Assembly (NCBI RefSeq): GCF_052078665.1
Contig: NZ_JBQJIK010000012.1
Location: 1 to 64,000, forward strand
Origin: Inquilinus sp052078665
Lineage (GTDB): Bacteria; Pseudomonadota; Alphaproteobacteria; DSM-16000; Inquilinaceae
Direction: 5' to 3'
DNA length: 64,000 nucleotides
Positions within the stretch are counted from its first letter, which is position 1. Each line of letters begins with the position of its first letter. Below are positions 1-8,170 of this stretch, one piece after another. The notes beneath the pieces are model-generated. The model was not told the DNA's origin. It ran no database searches and saw only the letters and a list, made by a program, of their open reading frames with translations. Position numbers and translations under genes: made by a program.

Positions 1-257
1 GGTCCGGCGCCCCCAGAGTCGTCAATGATGGCATCATCGACGATCGCGTCGTCGATGATCGCGGCGGCGAAATCGCCGCCGGCGACCGCCGCCTCGGCCG
101 CCGCCGCCGCCGCCACCGCCGTGGCGGCGAAATCGGCCGACGCCGCGAACTGCTCGCCCAACAGCGCGCGCAGCGCGCTGTTGCCGCAGGCGAGAAGAAG
201 CCGTTTTCTGGCGTCGGGCGTGTCGGATGCGATGACCATGGCCGGGCAATCTAGCAT
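1..257 (-). CDS. Partial protein, possibly a response-regulator receiver domain
   Basis: The minus strand is open from an ATG at 257 through the window edge, so only about 85 N-terminal residues are present. The peptide starts MLDCPAMVIASDTPDARKR, continues with a helix resembling ALRALLGEQFAA, then an alanine-rich stretch, then FAAAIIDDAIVDD. This hydrophobic strand followed by acidic residues is loosely like a CheY-type receiver, but a canonical phospho-acceptor context is not clear. The repeated IIDDAIVDDAIIDD comes from a short near-tandem DNA repeat at about 20-60. The gene is divergent from the L,D-transpeptidase gene. The family is uncertain because most of the protein lies outside the window. 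Confidence 0.35.
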   Translation of the reverse strand, partial: MLDCPAMVIASDTPDARKRLLLACGNSALRALLGEQFAASADFAATAVAAAAAAEAAVAGGDFAAAIIDDAIVDDAIIDDSGGAG

Positions 258-293
258 GACCCGCGAAGATGGCGACCGAGAGGAGACGAAGCG

Positions 294-789
294 GTGGAGG
301 TGGTGGTCTCGGCGGAGGGACGGATCGACTGGGGCGCAGGCGGCCTGCGCCCTGGGCAAGGGCGGCGTGCGGCCGGACAAGCGCGAAGGCGACGGGGCGA
401 CGCCGGCCGGGCGGTTCCCGCTGCGCCGGGTCCTGTACCGGCCGGACCGCGGCCCCGCCCCCGCGACCGCCCTGCCCTGCGCCGCGATCGCGCCCGGGGA
501 CGGCTGGTGCGACGATCCCGCCGACCCGGCCTATAACCGCCCGGTCCGCCTGCCCCACCCGGCCGGGCACGAACGGATGTGGCGCGACGACGCCCTCTAC
601 GACCTGGTGATCGTGATCGGCCACAACGACGACCCGCCGGTCGCCGGCCTCGGCAGCGCCGTGTTCGTCCATCTGGTCCGGCCGGACGGAGGCCCGACCG
701 AGGGCTGCGTCGCCCTCGCCCGGACCGATCTGCTCGAACTGCTGGCCGCGGCCGCGCCCGGCGACACGCTGATGATCAGGCAGCCGTAG
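294..789 (+). CDS. L,D-transpeptidase (YkuD) family protein, apparent frameshift near 345-352
   Basis: YkuD-fold enzymes use a cysteine to cross-link or modify peptidoglycan peptides. The C-terminal part carries the expected His (IGHNDD) and the nucleophile Cys in PTEGCVAL, in one frame up to 789. The natural N-terminus seems to be in another frame: a GTG at 294, 8 bases after AGGAG (281-285), gives MEVVVSAEGRIDWGAGGLR. The family then continues CALGKGGVRPDKREGDGATP, which is in the frame of the C-terminal part. Restoring one extra TGCGC at 346-350 would join the two frames. The gene is therefore either broken by a small deletion or carries a sequencing error. No signal peptide is visible. 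Its end overlaps the convergent yggS by 14 bases. Confidence 0.6.
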
Positions 790-1468
790 GCTGGGGAGCG
801 ACCCGGGTGCCGAACAGCGCGGTGCCGACCCGGACATGGGTGGCGCCGTAGCGCACCGCGGTCTCGAAATCGTCGCTCATACCCATGCTCAGCACCGGCA
901 GGCCGAGCCGTGCGGCCAGGTCGGCCAGCAGCGCGAAATGCAGCGCCGGCGGCTCCGCCACCGGCGGAATGCACATCAGGCCGCGAATCGAGAGGCCGCA
1001 CTCCCCGGTGCACAGCCGGTAGAGATCCTCGGTCTCGCGCGGCATCACGCCGGCCTTCTGCGGCTCCTCGCCGGTGTTGACCTGGATCAGGCAGTCGAGC
1101 CTCCGGCCGGTCGCCGCCATCGCCTCGGCCAGGCTGCGCGCCAGCTTCGGGCGGTCGACCGACTCGATCACGTCGAACAGCCGCACCGCATCCTTGGCCT
1201 TGTTGGTCTGCAGCGGCCCGATCAGCCGCAGCTGCAGGTCCGGCCGGGCCGCGCGGCGCTCGGCCCAGCGGCCCTGCGCCTCCTGCACCCGGTTCTCGCC
1301 GAACACCCGCTGGCCGGCGGCGAGCGCGGCCTCGATGCGGTCCTCCGGCTGGACCTTGGAGACGGCGACGAGGGTGACCGCGGCGGGATCGCGGCCGGCG
1401 GTCCGGGCGGCGGCCTCGATCCGCGACCGGAGCGCGGCGATCGAGTCTGCGAGTGTGTTGGTCGTCAT
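776..1468 (-). CDS. YggS family pyridoxal phosphate homeostasis protein
   Basis: This is a cytosolic PLP-binding protein of the YggS/PROSC family, 230 aa, which buffers free pyridoxal phosphate and affects amino acid metabolism. It has no known catalytic reaction. Visible motifs are VAVSKVQ with the PLP-lysine (about residue 38), FGENRVQE, IGPLQTNKAK and, near the end, GMSDDFETAVRYGATHVRVG, which binds the phosphate. The His usually before the IGPLQ motif is replaced by Arg (LRLIGPLQ). The start at 1468 is supported by the family N-terminus (MTTNTLADSIAAL). A 44-codon leader frame ends in TGA overlapping this ATG (ATGA), see the duplicated leader entry. Confidence 0.93.
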   Translation of the reverse strand: MTTNTLADSIAALRSRIEAAARTAGRDPAAVTLVAVSKVQPEDRIEAALAAGQRVFGENRVQEAQGRWAERRAARPDLQLRLIGPLQTNKAKDAVRLFDVIESVDRPKLARSLAEAMAATGRRLDCLIQVNTGEEPQKAGVMPRETEDLYRLCTGECGLSIRGLMCIPPVAEPPALHFALLADLAARLGLPVLSMGMSDDFETAVRYGATHVRVGTALFGTRVAPQPTAA

Positions 1469-1644
1469 GCCGCCAGAATCCGGCACAACGAGGCGGCATT
1501 GCAACGCCCGCGGCAAGGGGCGCGGCGCGGCGTCGCCGATGGCGGCGTCGACCGGCGGCCGCGGCGGGCGGCGGAGTCCGCAGGTGTGATGGCCGTCATA
1601 CTGCGACAATCCGGCACGCCGATGCGCAATTGCAACGCCCGCGG
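1431..1644 (-). repeat. 131-bp-offset direct duplication of the yggS leader and start codon
   Basis: Reading the minus strand, 1513 down to about 1439 (the real yggS leader plus ten codons) aligns without gaps to 1644 down to about 1570. By hand count 58 of 75 positions match, including the 16-base block CCGCGGGCGTTGCAAT and the block GTGCCGGATT. The upstream copy has its own ATG at 1599, encoding MTAITPADSA compared with MTTNTLADSI of YggS. The frame from 1599 runs 44 codons and stops at 1465 in an ATGA overlap with the yggS ATG, so it could work as a translationally coupled leader peptide, or be only a relic. Confidence 0.6.
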
Positions 1645-1965
1645 CCGGAGCGCGGCCTGGCGCCGCAGGGCCTTAACAGGCGCGGATCCCCGCCCCTTCG
1701 TCGCCGGACAACCCCCGGTTTGCCAGCGTTCCGGCCGATCGCAGACGCCCGCTCCGATTCCCGTCGGAACCGTTTCAGCCGCATGTTGCAATGGAACCAC
1801 ACGTCCGAGCTTTTGTGACTTCTGTGCAACTTGCGGATTGTCGGGTGGCATGGCTGCCCCGTATAACCTGCAGATCGACGCCATTCGCACCCTGGCTGTG
1901 GTGTCGTCTTCGAGGGGACATCTAAGGGACATCACGGCCGTTTCGGCCGCGTTAGGAGGTTAGGA
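1469..1965. other. Intergenic region between yggS and the porin, with a duplicated yggS leader and porin promoter
   Basis: The 497 bases contain no supported full gene. The yggS-proximal third holds an imperfect copy of the yggS leader and first codons (about 1562-1644). The porin-proximal third is less GC-rich and holds a candidate promoter and the porin Shine-Dalgarno sequence. Between them, about 1660-1800, I see nothing recognisable. Confidence 0.7.
1838..1867 (+). promoter_or_regulatory. Candidate sigma-70 promoter of the porin gene
   Basis: TTGTCG (1838-1843) and TATAAC (1862-1867) are separated by 18 bases. This is the best sigma-70-like pair in the region and would give a leader of roughly 95 bases before the porin ATG. 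The leader contains a short hairpin made of two CGGCCG halves (1935-1940 and 1944-1949) just before the strong AGGAGG ribosome site. Confidence 0.4.
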
Positions 1966-3123
1966 ATGAAGAAGATTCTGCTGGGTGGGACGGCGTTGGC
2001 CGCTGCCGCTCTGGTGGCGATGCCGGCGATGGCGGAAGACACCCCGGTGACGTCCGGTCTGAGCATGAAGATCAGTGGCTTCGTCGCCTGGGAAGCCGGC
2101 CTGATCATCGGCTCGGACGACGACGAACGCGACCGCGAATACGACTTCAACTCGAACGGCCGTCTGCAGTTCGACATCAAGAACGTCACGGATGGCGGCC
2201 TCGAATACGGCGCCCGCATCCGTATGAACAACGTCAACCGTCGCCAGGACGTCACGGTCGACCGCCAGTACATCTATTTGAAGGGCGAGTTCGGTATCAT
2301 CACCCTGGGCGATTCGCCCCAGGTGGCCGGTGACTTCGGCTACTTCTTCGCGCCCGACGACATCCTGAACGCGCAGGGCGGCTACGGCGACAACCTGGAC
2401 GGCAACTACCGCTACGGCGGCGGCGACTTCTTCTCGCTCGATCCGACCTACCATTCGGGCCTGGATAAGAGCACCAGCATCAAGTACTCGTCGCCGAGCT
2501 TCGGCGGCTTCATCTTCGCCGTCGGCTTCACCCCGGTGATCTCCACCGACAAGAACCTGAGCAACGGCACCCAGGGCCGCGCCGACCTGTTCGACGGCGG
2601 CCAGTTGTTCGAGAACGCCATCAGCGGCGGCGTCGGCTATGAGGGCGAGTTCGACGGCACCAGCGTCAAGGTCCGCGGCACCGCCAGCTATGCCAACGGC
2701 ATCGACCAGCATTGGGACCTCGAGACCTACAGCGCCGGTGCCCAGGTCGGCTTCGGTCCGTTCGTCGCCAGCCTGGTCTGGGTCGGCACGCCGAGCGGCT
2801 TCGCCAACGGCACCACCGACAAGGGCGTGGACACGATCGGTGCCGGCTTCGGCTGGAGCCTGGGCGCGCTCAACCTCGGCCTCGGCTATGCCTACACCTG
2901 GGCCGAGAAGGGCAATGGCCTTGAGGGCTCCGACGACAAGGGCAATGATCTGAAGGACAACCACGTCGCGGTTGCGACCGTGAACTACAACCTGGCGCCG
3001 GGCCTGAACACCTACGCCGAGGTGGTTTACGAAATCCAGAACTTCCGTTTCACCAACAACAACAACGTCGAGACCTCCTGGGAGCAGGCTGTCTTCCAGA
3101 CCGGCGTCTCGGTCGCGTTCTGA
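1966..3123 (+). CDS. Outer-membrane porin, alphaproteobacterial type
   Basis: The 385-residue protein forms a trimeric beta-barrel channel in the outer membrane for small solutes. It has a signal peptide (MKKILLGGTALAAAAL...AMA, cleavage near residue 22-23) and a mature part starting EDTPV. The typical porin segment LSMKISGFVAWEAG follows, with alternating amphipathic strands, acidic loops (GSDDDERDRE), and a C-terminal Phe (SVAF) that serves as the outer-membrane insertion signal. It belongs to the general Gram-negative porin family related to Rhodobacter porins. AGGAGG lies 7 bases before the ATG. The gene is monocistronic, with its own promoter and a strong terminator. Its codon bias and lower GC third positions suggest high expression. 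Confidence 0.92.
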   Translation: MKKILLGGTALAAAALVAMPAMAEDTPVTSGLSMKISGFVAWEAGLIIGSDDDERDREYDFNSNGRLQFDIKNVTDGGLEYGARIRMNNVNRRQDVTVDRQYIYLKGEFGIITLGDSPQVAGDFGYFFAPDDILNAQGGYGDNLDGNYRYGGGDFFSLDPTYHSGLDKSTSIKYSSPSFGGFIFAVGFTPVISTDKNLSNGTQGRADLFDGGQLFENAISGGVGYEGEFDGTSVKVRGTASYANGIDQHWDLETYSAGAQVGFGPFVASLVWVGTPSGFANGTTDKGVDTIGAGFGWSLGALNLGLGYAYTWAEKGNGLEGSDDKGNDLKDNHVAVATVNYNLAPGLNTYAEVVYEIQNFRFTNNNNVETSWEQAVFQTGVSVAF

Positions 3124-3151
3124 TCGAACCGATAAAAAGCTAGCCTTCGAG

Positions 3152-3185
3152 AAGGGAGCGGCTATCATGCCGCTCCCTTTTTCTA
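3152..3185 (+). terminator. Rho-independent terminator of the porin gene
   Basis: An 11-base stem (AAGGGAGCGGC pairing with GCCGCTCCCTT) with a TATCAT loop is followed by TTTCT. The structure lies 28 bases after the porin stop codon. Confidence 0.85.
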
Positions 3186-3198
3186 TCTGGCCCCGCCC

Positions 3199-3741
3199 AT
3201 GCCGCCGAGAGTCCTGATCGCCCTGACGACGGTTGCCCTGTCGCTCGCCGCCTGCTCATCCGACGAGGGCATCAAGGTCGGACCCACCCCGGAATTGGGT
3301 CCATCCCGCGAGCGCACCCCGGCGGAGAACCAGAGCATCTTCGGATCGCGCGGCCTGACCTTCGGCGCCGGCGCCGACCAGAACAAGGATCTCGGCGAGG
3401 GCGCTGTCCTCGGCGTCAACGCCTATCTGTGGCGCGCCAGCCTCGACACCGTGTCCTTCATGCCGATCACCAGCGCCGACCCGTTCGGCGGCACCATCGT
3501 CACCGACTGGTACACCGACACGCGGGAGCCGAACGCCCGCTACAAGCTGAATGTCTACATCCTCGGCCGCGAGTTGCGCTCCGACGGCATCAAGGTCAGT
3601 GTGTTCCGCCAGGTCCAGGGCAGGGGCGGCTGGTCCGACTCGCCAGCGCCGGCCACCATGGGGACTGCGCTCGAGGACACCATCCTGACCAAGGCGCGGC
3701 AGCTGCGCATCACCGGGCTCGAGCAGTCGACCGCCCAGTGA
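3199..3741 (+). CDS. DUF3576 domain lipoprotein
   Basis: A 180-residue exported lipoprotein of the alphaproteobacterial DUF3576 family. The N-terminus MPPRVLIALTTVALSLAAC is a lipoprotein signal with Cys19 as the lipidation site. The conserved core GVNAYLWRASLDTVSFMPI and DPFGGTIVTDWY is characteristic. The molecular role of the family is not established; envelope location is inferred from the lipobox. It is followed by a hairpin terminator, so it is likely a single-gene unit although it lies upstream of leuS. Confidence 0.85.
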   Translation: MPPRVLIALTTVALSLAACSSDEGIKVGPTPELGPSRERTPAENQSIFGSRGLTFGAGADQNKDLGEGAVLGVNAYLWRASLDTVSFMPITSADPFGGTIVTDWYTDTREPNARYKLNVYILGRELRSDGIKVSVFRQVQGRGGWSDSPAPATMGTALEDTILTKARQLRITGLEQSTAQ

Positions 3742-3768
3742 GTTTCGCCGCAGGGCCGGGGATCTTCC

Positions 3769-3802
3769 GGGCGCCGCGGGATTGATCCCCGGCGCCCTTT
3801 CC
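3769..3802 (+). terminator. Terminator hairpin after the DUF3576 gene
   Basis: GGGCGCCG (3769-3776) pairs with CGGCGCCC (3790-3797), with an inner GGGAT/ATCCC pairing, followed by TTTCCTT. It separates the lipoprotein gene from leuS. Confidence 0.75.
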
Positions 3803-3912
3803 TTGTAAATGCCTGGGACGGCTTCGCCCCCGTGGCGAAGCCGCAGAGATTCGTGTTTGCAGGACGCCCGCCCCCGGGCGCCCGGCCAGGCTTTCCCGCA
3901 CAGAGCATCGAG

Positions 3913-6492
3913 ATGTCCCGCTACAACCACCGAGAGACCGAAGCGCAGTGGCAGGCCGTGTGGCGGGAGCGCGGCACCTTCCGGCTCGAGACGCTCGGGG
4001 ACCGGCCAAAATACTATGTGCTGGAGATGTTCCCCTATCCGTCGGGGCGCATCCATATGGGCCATGTCCGCAACTACACGCTGGGCGACGTGGTGGCGCG
4101 GCACCGCCGGGCGCTGGGCTTCGACGTGCTGCACCCGATGGGCTGGGACGCCTTCGGCCTGCCGGCGGAGAACGCGGCGATCGAGCGCGGCGCCCATCCG
4201 GCCGCCTGGACCTACGAGAACATCGCGGCGATGCGGGGCCAGCTGCAGTCGATGGGGCTGTCGCTGGACTGGGACCGCGAGATCGCGACCTGCCACCCGG
4301 ACTATTACCGCCACGAACAGAAGATGTTCCTGGACTTCCTGGCGGTGGGCCTGGCCTACCGCAAGGAATCCTGGGTCAACTGGGACCCGGTCGAGAACAC
4401 CGTCCTGGCCAATGAGCAGGTGATCGACGGCCGCGGCTGGCGCTCCGGCGCGCTGGTCGAGCGGCGCAAGTTGAACCAGTGGTTCCTGCGCATCACCGAA
4501 TACGCCGACGACCTGCTGGCGGCGCTGCCGACGCTGGAGCGCTGGCCCGAGCGCGTGCGGCTGATGCAGGAGAACTGGATCGGCCGGTCGGTCGGCGCCC
4601 GGGTGACCTTCCCGCTGCAGGGACGTGAGGACGGGCTGGAGATCTTCACCACCCGGCCGGACACGCTGTTCGGCGCCAGCTTCTGCGCCGTCTCGCCCGA
4701 CCATCCGCTGGCCGACGAGATCGGCCGCGCCGACCCGGCGGTGGCCGAGTTCGTCGCCGAATGCCGCCGCAGCGGCACCAGCGAGGCGGCGATCGAGACG
4801 CAGGAGAAGCGCGGCATCGACACCGGCCTGCGCGCCGTGCATCCGCTGGATCCGAACGTCACCGTCCCGGTCTATGTCGCCAATTTCGTGCTGATGGAAT
4901 ACGGCACCGGCGCCATCTTCGGCTGCCCGGCGCATGACCAGCGCGACTTCGACTTCGCCCGCGCCTACGGCCTGCCGATCATCCCGGTGCTGTGGCCGGC
5001 CGGCCAGGCGCGGCCCGACGGCGCCACCATGGCCGAGGCGATGGTCAATGCCGATGGCGCCTTCGCCTACGATCTGGGCCCGCTGACGCCCGATCGCCCG
5101 CTGTCGGTGGACGAGGCCAAGGACATCGCCATCGCCGCCCTGCAGCAGCGCAAGGCGGGCGAGGGGACGGTGCGCTATCGCCTGCGCGACTGGGGCGTGT
5201 CGCGCCAGCGCTACTGGGGCTGCCCGATCCCGATCATCCACTGCGAGCGCTGCGGCATCGTGCCGGTGCCGGAGGACCAGCTGCCGGTGACCCTGCCGGA
5301 GGACGTGACCTTCGACCAGCCGGGCAACCCGCTGGACCGCCACCCGACCTGGAAGCACGTCGCCTGCCCGAGCTGCGGCGGCGCGGCCCGGCGCGAGACC
5401 GACACCTTCGACACCTTCTTCGAATCCTCCTGGTACTTCGCGCGCTTCTGCTCGCCACGGGCCGAGGGCGCCTTCGATCGCGCCGCGGTCGACCGCTGGC
5501 TGCCGGTCGACCAGTATGTCGGCGGCATCGAGCACGCGGTGCTGCACCTGCTGTATTCGCGCTTCTTCGTCCGCGCCCTGAAGCGCTGCGGCTATCTGGG
5601 CATCGACGAGCCCTTCGCCGGGCTGTTCACCCAGGGCATGGTCACCCACCAGACCTATCGCGACGCCCACGGCGCCTGGCTGTACCCGACCGAGGTCAGC
5701 CGCGACGACCAGGGCGTGTGGACGACGCTGGCCGCCGGCGCGCCGGTCACTGCCGGCCGCATCGAGAAGATGTCGAAGTCCAAGCGCAACACGGTCGATC
5801 CGCAGGTGATCATCGAGACCTACGGCGCCGATGCGGCGCGGCTGTTCATCCTGTCGGACAGCCCGCCGGACCGCGACATGGAGTGGACCGAATCCGGTAT
5901 CGAGGGCGCCTGGCGCTACCTGCAGCAGCTGTGGCGCCTGGTCACCGAGACCCCGGTGGCGCTGCCCGCGGCCGGGTCGCCGCCGCCGAACGGCTTCAGC
6001 CCTGCGGCCGAAGGGCTGCGCCGGGCGCTGCACAAGACCATCGCCGGCGTCGGCGAGGATCTGGAGCGGTTCCACTTCAACAAGGCCGTGGCCCGCATCC
6101 GCGAGCTGACCAACCTGGTCGCCAAGATTGACGGCGCGGGGCAGGGCGAGGCCTGGGCGCTGCGCGAGGCCTTCGACGGCGTCGTCCGGCTGATCGGCCC
6201 GATGGTGCCGCATGTCGGCGAGGCGCTGTGGCAGCATCTGGGCCATGACGGACTGCTGGCCGACGCGCCCTGGCCGAAGGCCGATCCGGCGCTGCTGGTC
6301 GACGACACCGCCAAGGTCGCGGTCCAGGTCAACGGCAAGCTGCGCGCCACCATCGTGCTGCCGCGCGACGTGGACGAGGCGACGGCGCGCGAGGCCGCGC
6401 TGGCCGACGCCAATGTCGCCCGGGCCCTGGAGGGCCGCACCGTCCGCAAGGTCATCGTCGTCCCGAACAGGATCGTCAATGTTGTCGGCTAA
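3913..6492 (+). CDS. leuS: Leucyl-tRNA synthetase
   Basis: This cytosolic class I synthetase charges tRNA-Leu with leucine. It is 859 aa, the same size as the E. coli enzyme. Visible signatures are the HIGH-type HMGH at residues 48-51 inside FPYPSGRIHMGHVRNYTLGD, the CP1 editing domain with FTTRPDTLFGASF, a zinc-type CxxC pair region around GCPIPIIHCERCG, and KMSKS at 619-623. The start at 3913 (MSRYNHRETEAQWQ) matches the family; an upstream in-frame GTG at 3832 would add 27 proline-rich residues and has no better ribosome site. The gene heads a tight group leuS-lptE-holA, overlapping lptE by 14 bases. Confidence 0.97.
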   Translation: MSRYNHRETEAQWQAVWRERGTFRLETLGDRPKYYVLEMFPYPSGRIHMGHVRNYTLGDVVARHRRALGFDVLHPMGWDAFGLPAENAAIERGAHPAAWTYENIAAMRGQLQSMGLSLDWDREIATCHPDYYRHEQKMFLDFLAVGLAYRKESWVNWDPVENTVLANEQVIDGRGWRSGALVERRKLNQWFLRITEYADDLLAALPTLERWPERVRLMQENWIGRSVGARVTFPLQGREDGLEIFTTRPDTLFGASFCAVSPDHPLADEIGRADPAVAEFVAECRRSGTSEAAIETQEKRGIDTGLRAVHPLDPNVTVPVYVANFVLMEYGTGAIFGCPAHDQRDFDFARAYGLPIIPVLWPAGQARPDGATMAEAMVNADGAFAYDLGPLTPDRPLSVDEAKDIAIAALQQRKAGEGTVRYRLRDWGVSRQRYWGCPIPIIHCERCGIVPVPEDQLPVTLPEDVTFDQPGNPLDRHPTWKHVACPSCGGAARRETDTFDTFFESSWYFARFCSPRAEGAFDRAAVDRWLPVDQYVGGIEHAVLHLLYSRFFVRALKRCGYLGIDEPFAGLFTQGMVTHQTYRDAHGAWLYPTEVSRDDQGVWTTLAAGAPVTAGRIEKMSKSKRNTVDPQVIIETYGADAARLFILSDSPPDRDMEWTESGIEGAWRYLQQLWRLVTETPVALPAAGSPPPNGFSPAAEGLRRALHKTIAGVGEDLERFHFNKAVARIRELTNLVAKIDGAGQGEAWALREAFDGVVRLIGPMVPHVGEALWQHLGHDGLLADAPWPKADPALLVDDTAKVAVQVNGKLRATIVLPRDVDEATAREAALADANVARALEGRTVRKVIVVPNRIVNVVG

Positions 6493-6994
6493 ATCCTGGG
6501 TTCAACGCGCAGCGCCGCTGCTCCTGATCCTCGCGCTCGGGGCCTGCGGGCTCAGGCCGCTCTACGGCACCAACTCGGTCGGCGCGGCGATGTCCGACCG
6601 GCTGGGCCAGGTCAATGTCGGCATCATCGGCGACCGCTCGGGCCAGATCCTGCGGACCGAACTTATCCGCATGCTCAACCCGCAGGGCCGGCCGGCCCAG
6701 CCGGCCTACGACCTCGGGGTCACGCTCGCCGAATCGCAGCAGGACGTGAACCTGATCAGCGATCTGACCACGACCCGCCGGAACCTGACGATGACGGCCA
6801 GCTTCGTGCTGACCGACCGCAAGACCGGCCAGCCGGTCTTCTCCGACTCGGTCAATGAGATCACCAGCTATAACATCCTGGCCGACCAGTACACGACCCT
6901 GGTCGGCGAGCGCGATGCCCGCGAGCGGGCGCTGCGTTCGGTCGGCGAGGACATCCGCACCCGTCTCGCGCTCTATTTCGACCGCCACCCGTGA
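6479..6994 (+). CDS. lptE: LPS assembly lipoprotein LptE
   Basis: LptE plugs and assembles the LptD translocon that inserts lipopolysaccharide in the outer leaflet of the outer membrane. The 171-residue product has a lipoprotein signal ending LILALGAC with Cys23 as the lipidated residue, then GLRPLYG, typical of the LptE/RlpB family. The central part (YDLGVTLAESQQDVNLISDLTTTR, NLTMTASFVLTD) and the end (RALRSVGEDIRTRLALYF) match the family pattern. It starts inside the end of leuS and its stop overlaps the GTG of holA, so the three are translationally coupled. Confidence 0.9.
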   Translation: MLSAKSWVQRAAPLLLILALGACGLRPLYGTNSVGAAMSDRLGQVNVGIIGDRSGQILRTELIRMLNPQGRPAQPAYDLGVTLAESQQDVNLISDLTTTRRNLTMTASFVLTDRKTGQPVFSDSVNEITSYNILADQYTTLVGERDARERALRSVGEDIRTRLALYFDRHP

Positions 6995-8016
6995 AGCTGC
7001 CGCCGGCCCGGATCGACAGCTTCGTCCGGCGGCCCGATCCCGGCATCCGCGCGGTGCTGCTGTACGGCCCGGATGCTGGCGCCGTGCGCGACCATGCCGA
7101 CACGCTGGCCCGCGGCGTGATCGACCCGCCGACCGACCCGTTCCGCGTCGCCGAGCTGGCGGCCGCCGAGATCGGCCGCGACCCGTCCCGGCTGGTCGAC
7201 GAGGTGTTCGCCCTGTCGCTGATCGGCGGCCGCCGCCTGGTGCGGGTGCGCGACGCCACCGATGTGGTTGCGCCGGCGCTGGAGGCGGCGCTGGCGGGCG
7301 GCGAGACCGATACGCTGATCGTGCTGGAGGCGGACGAGCTGACGCCGCGCTCGGCCCTGCGCAAGCTCGCGGAAGGGGCGGATGGCGCGGCTGCGATCGC
7401 CTGCTACATGCCGGATGAGGAGGCGATCGGCCGCTTCATCCATCGCCTGCTGGCCGAGGCCAGAGTCTCGGCCGATGGCGAGGCCGAGCATCTGCTGGCC
7501 GCGTCGCTGGTGGGCGACCGCCAGATCGCCCGGCGCGAGGTCGAGAAGCTGATCGCCTATGCCGGGGAGGGCGGCCGCGTCGATGTCGAGGCGGTGCGCG
7601 CCTGCATCGGCGACGCCACCGAGCGGTCGCTGGACGATTTGGCCATGGCGGTGGCCGATGGCGACCTGCCGGGCCTCGACCGCGCGCTCAACCGGCTGCT
7701 GTCGGAGGGGGGCGAGGCGGTCGGAACCTTACGCGCCGTGCAGCGCCATTTCCTGCGGCTGCACCAGCTGGCGGTGATGATCGACAGCGGCGACGCGCCG
7801 GACGCGGCCATGGCGGCGCTGCGGCCGCCGGTGTTCTTCAAGGCCAAGGCGGCGATCCGCGGCCAGGTCCGGCGCTGGAACCAGGGCCAGATCGGCGAGG
7901 CGCTGCGCCGCCTGATCGAGGCCGAGGCCGAATGCAAGCGCACCGGCCGCCCGCCCGAGACCGTCTGCGCCGCCACCCTGCTGCGGATCGCAAGAGCGGT
8001 GGCGCGGAAAAACTGA
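6991..8016 (+). CDS. holA: DNA polymerase III delta subunit
   Basis: The delta subunit opens the sliding clamp as part of the clamp loader at the replication fork. It is 341 aa and begins with GTG at 6991, overlapping the lptE stop (GTGA). The family pattern is visible: LLYGPDAGAVRDHA near residue 23, FALSLIGGRRLVRVRDAT near 70, the C-terminal collar region with AVQRHFLRLHQLA and KAAIRGQVRRWNQGQI. The Walker A motif is degenerate, as is normal for delta. It is convergent with parB across a palindromic repeat. Confidence 0.93.
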   Translation: MKLPPARIDSFVRRPDPGIRAVLLYGPDAGAVRDHADTLARGVIDPPTDPFRVAELAAAEIGRDPSRLVDEVFALSLIGGRRLVRVRDATDVVAPALEAALAGGETDTLIVLEADELTPRSALRKLAEGADGAAAIACYMPDEEAIGRFIHRLLAEARVSADGEAEHLLAASLVGDRQIARREVEKLIAYAGEGGRVDVEAVRACIGDATERSLDDLAMAVADGDLPGLDRALNRLLSEGGEAVGTLRAVQRHFLRLHQLAVMIDSGDAPDAAMAALRPPVFFKAKAAIRGQVRRWNQGQIGEALRRLIEAEAECKRTGRPPETVCAATLLRIARAVARKN

Positions 8017-8058
8017 GTTATTTCATATAGTTATCTGAACACTGGTGATCCCCTTGCT

Positions 8059-8133
8059 GTCATTGCCGGGCTTGACCCGGCAATCCAGAAGGTGTCGACG
8101 CTCTCTGGATGCCCGGGTCAAGCCCGGCATGAC
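8059..8133. repeat. Dispersed palindromic intergenic repeat, family A copy 1
   Basis: Two inverted arms (8060-8089 and 8104-8132) each carry CCGGGCTTGACCCGG or CCGGGTCAAGCCCGG plus ATCCAGA/TCTGGAT, around a TGTCGAC centre. A second copy with the same centre is at 32961-33039. The element fills the convergent gap between holA and parB and could terminate transcription from both sides. Confidence 0.8.
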
Positions 8134-8170
8134 AAAATGGGGGGACGGGTCCGCCGGCGCGAACCCGCCC

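Noticed and set aside
3832..3912. GTG start 27 codons upstream for leuS
   Set aside because: The added residues are proline- and alanine-rich and not part of the family; no ribosome site is better than the one at 3913.
3256..6246. Very long antisense frame opposite DUF3576 and leuS
   Set aside because: Its protein is low-complexity, rich in Arg/Gly/Ala/Gln/His, and lies exactly opposite well-identified genes; this is normal in GC-rich genomes with G/C third positions.
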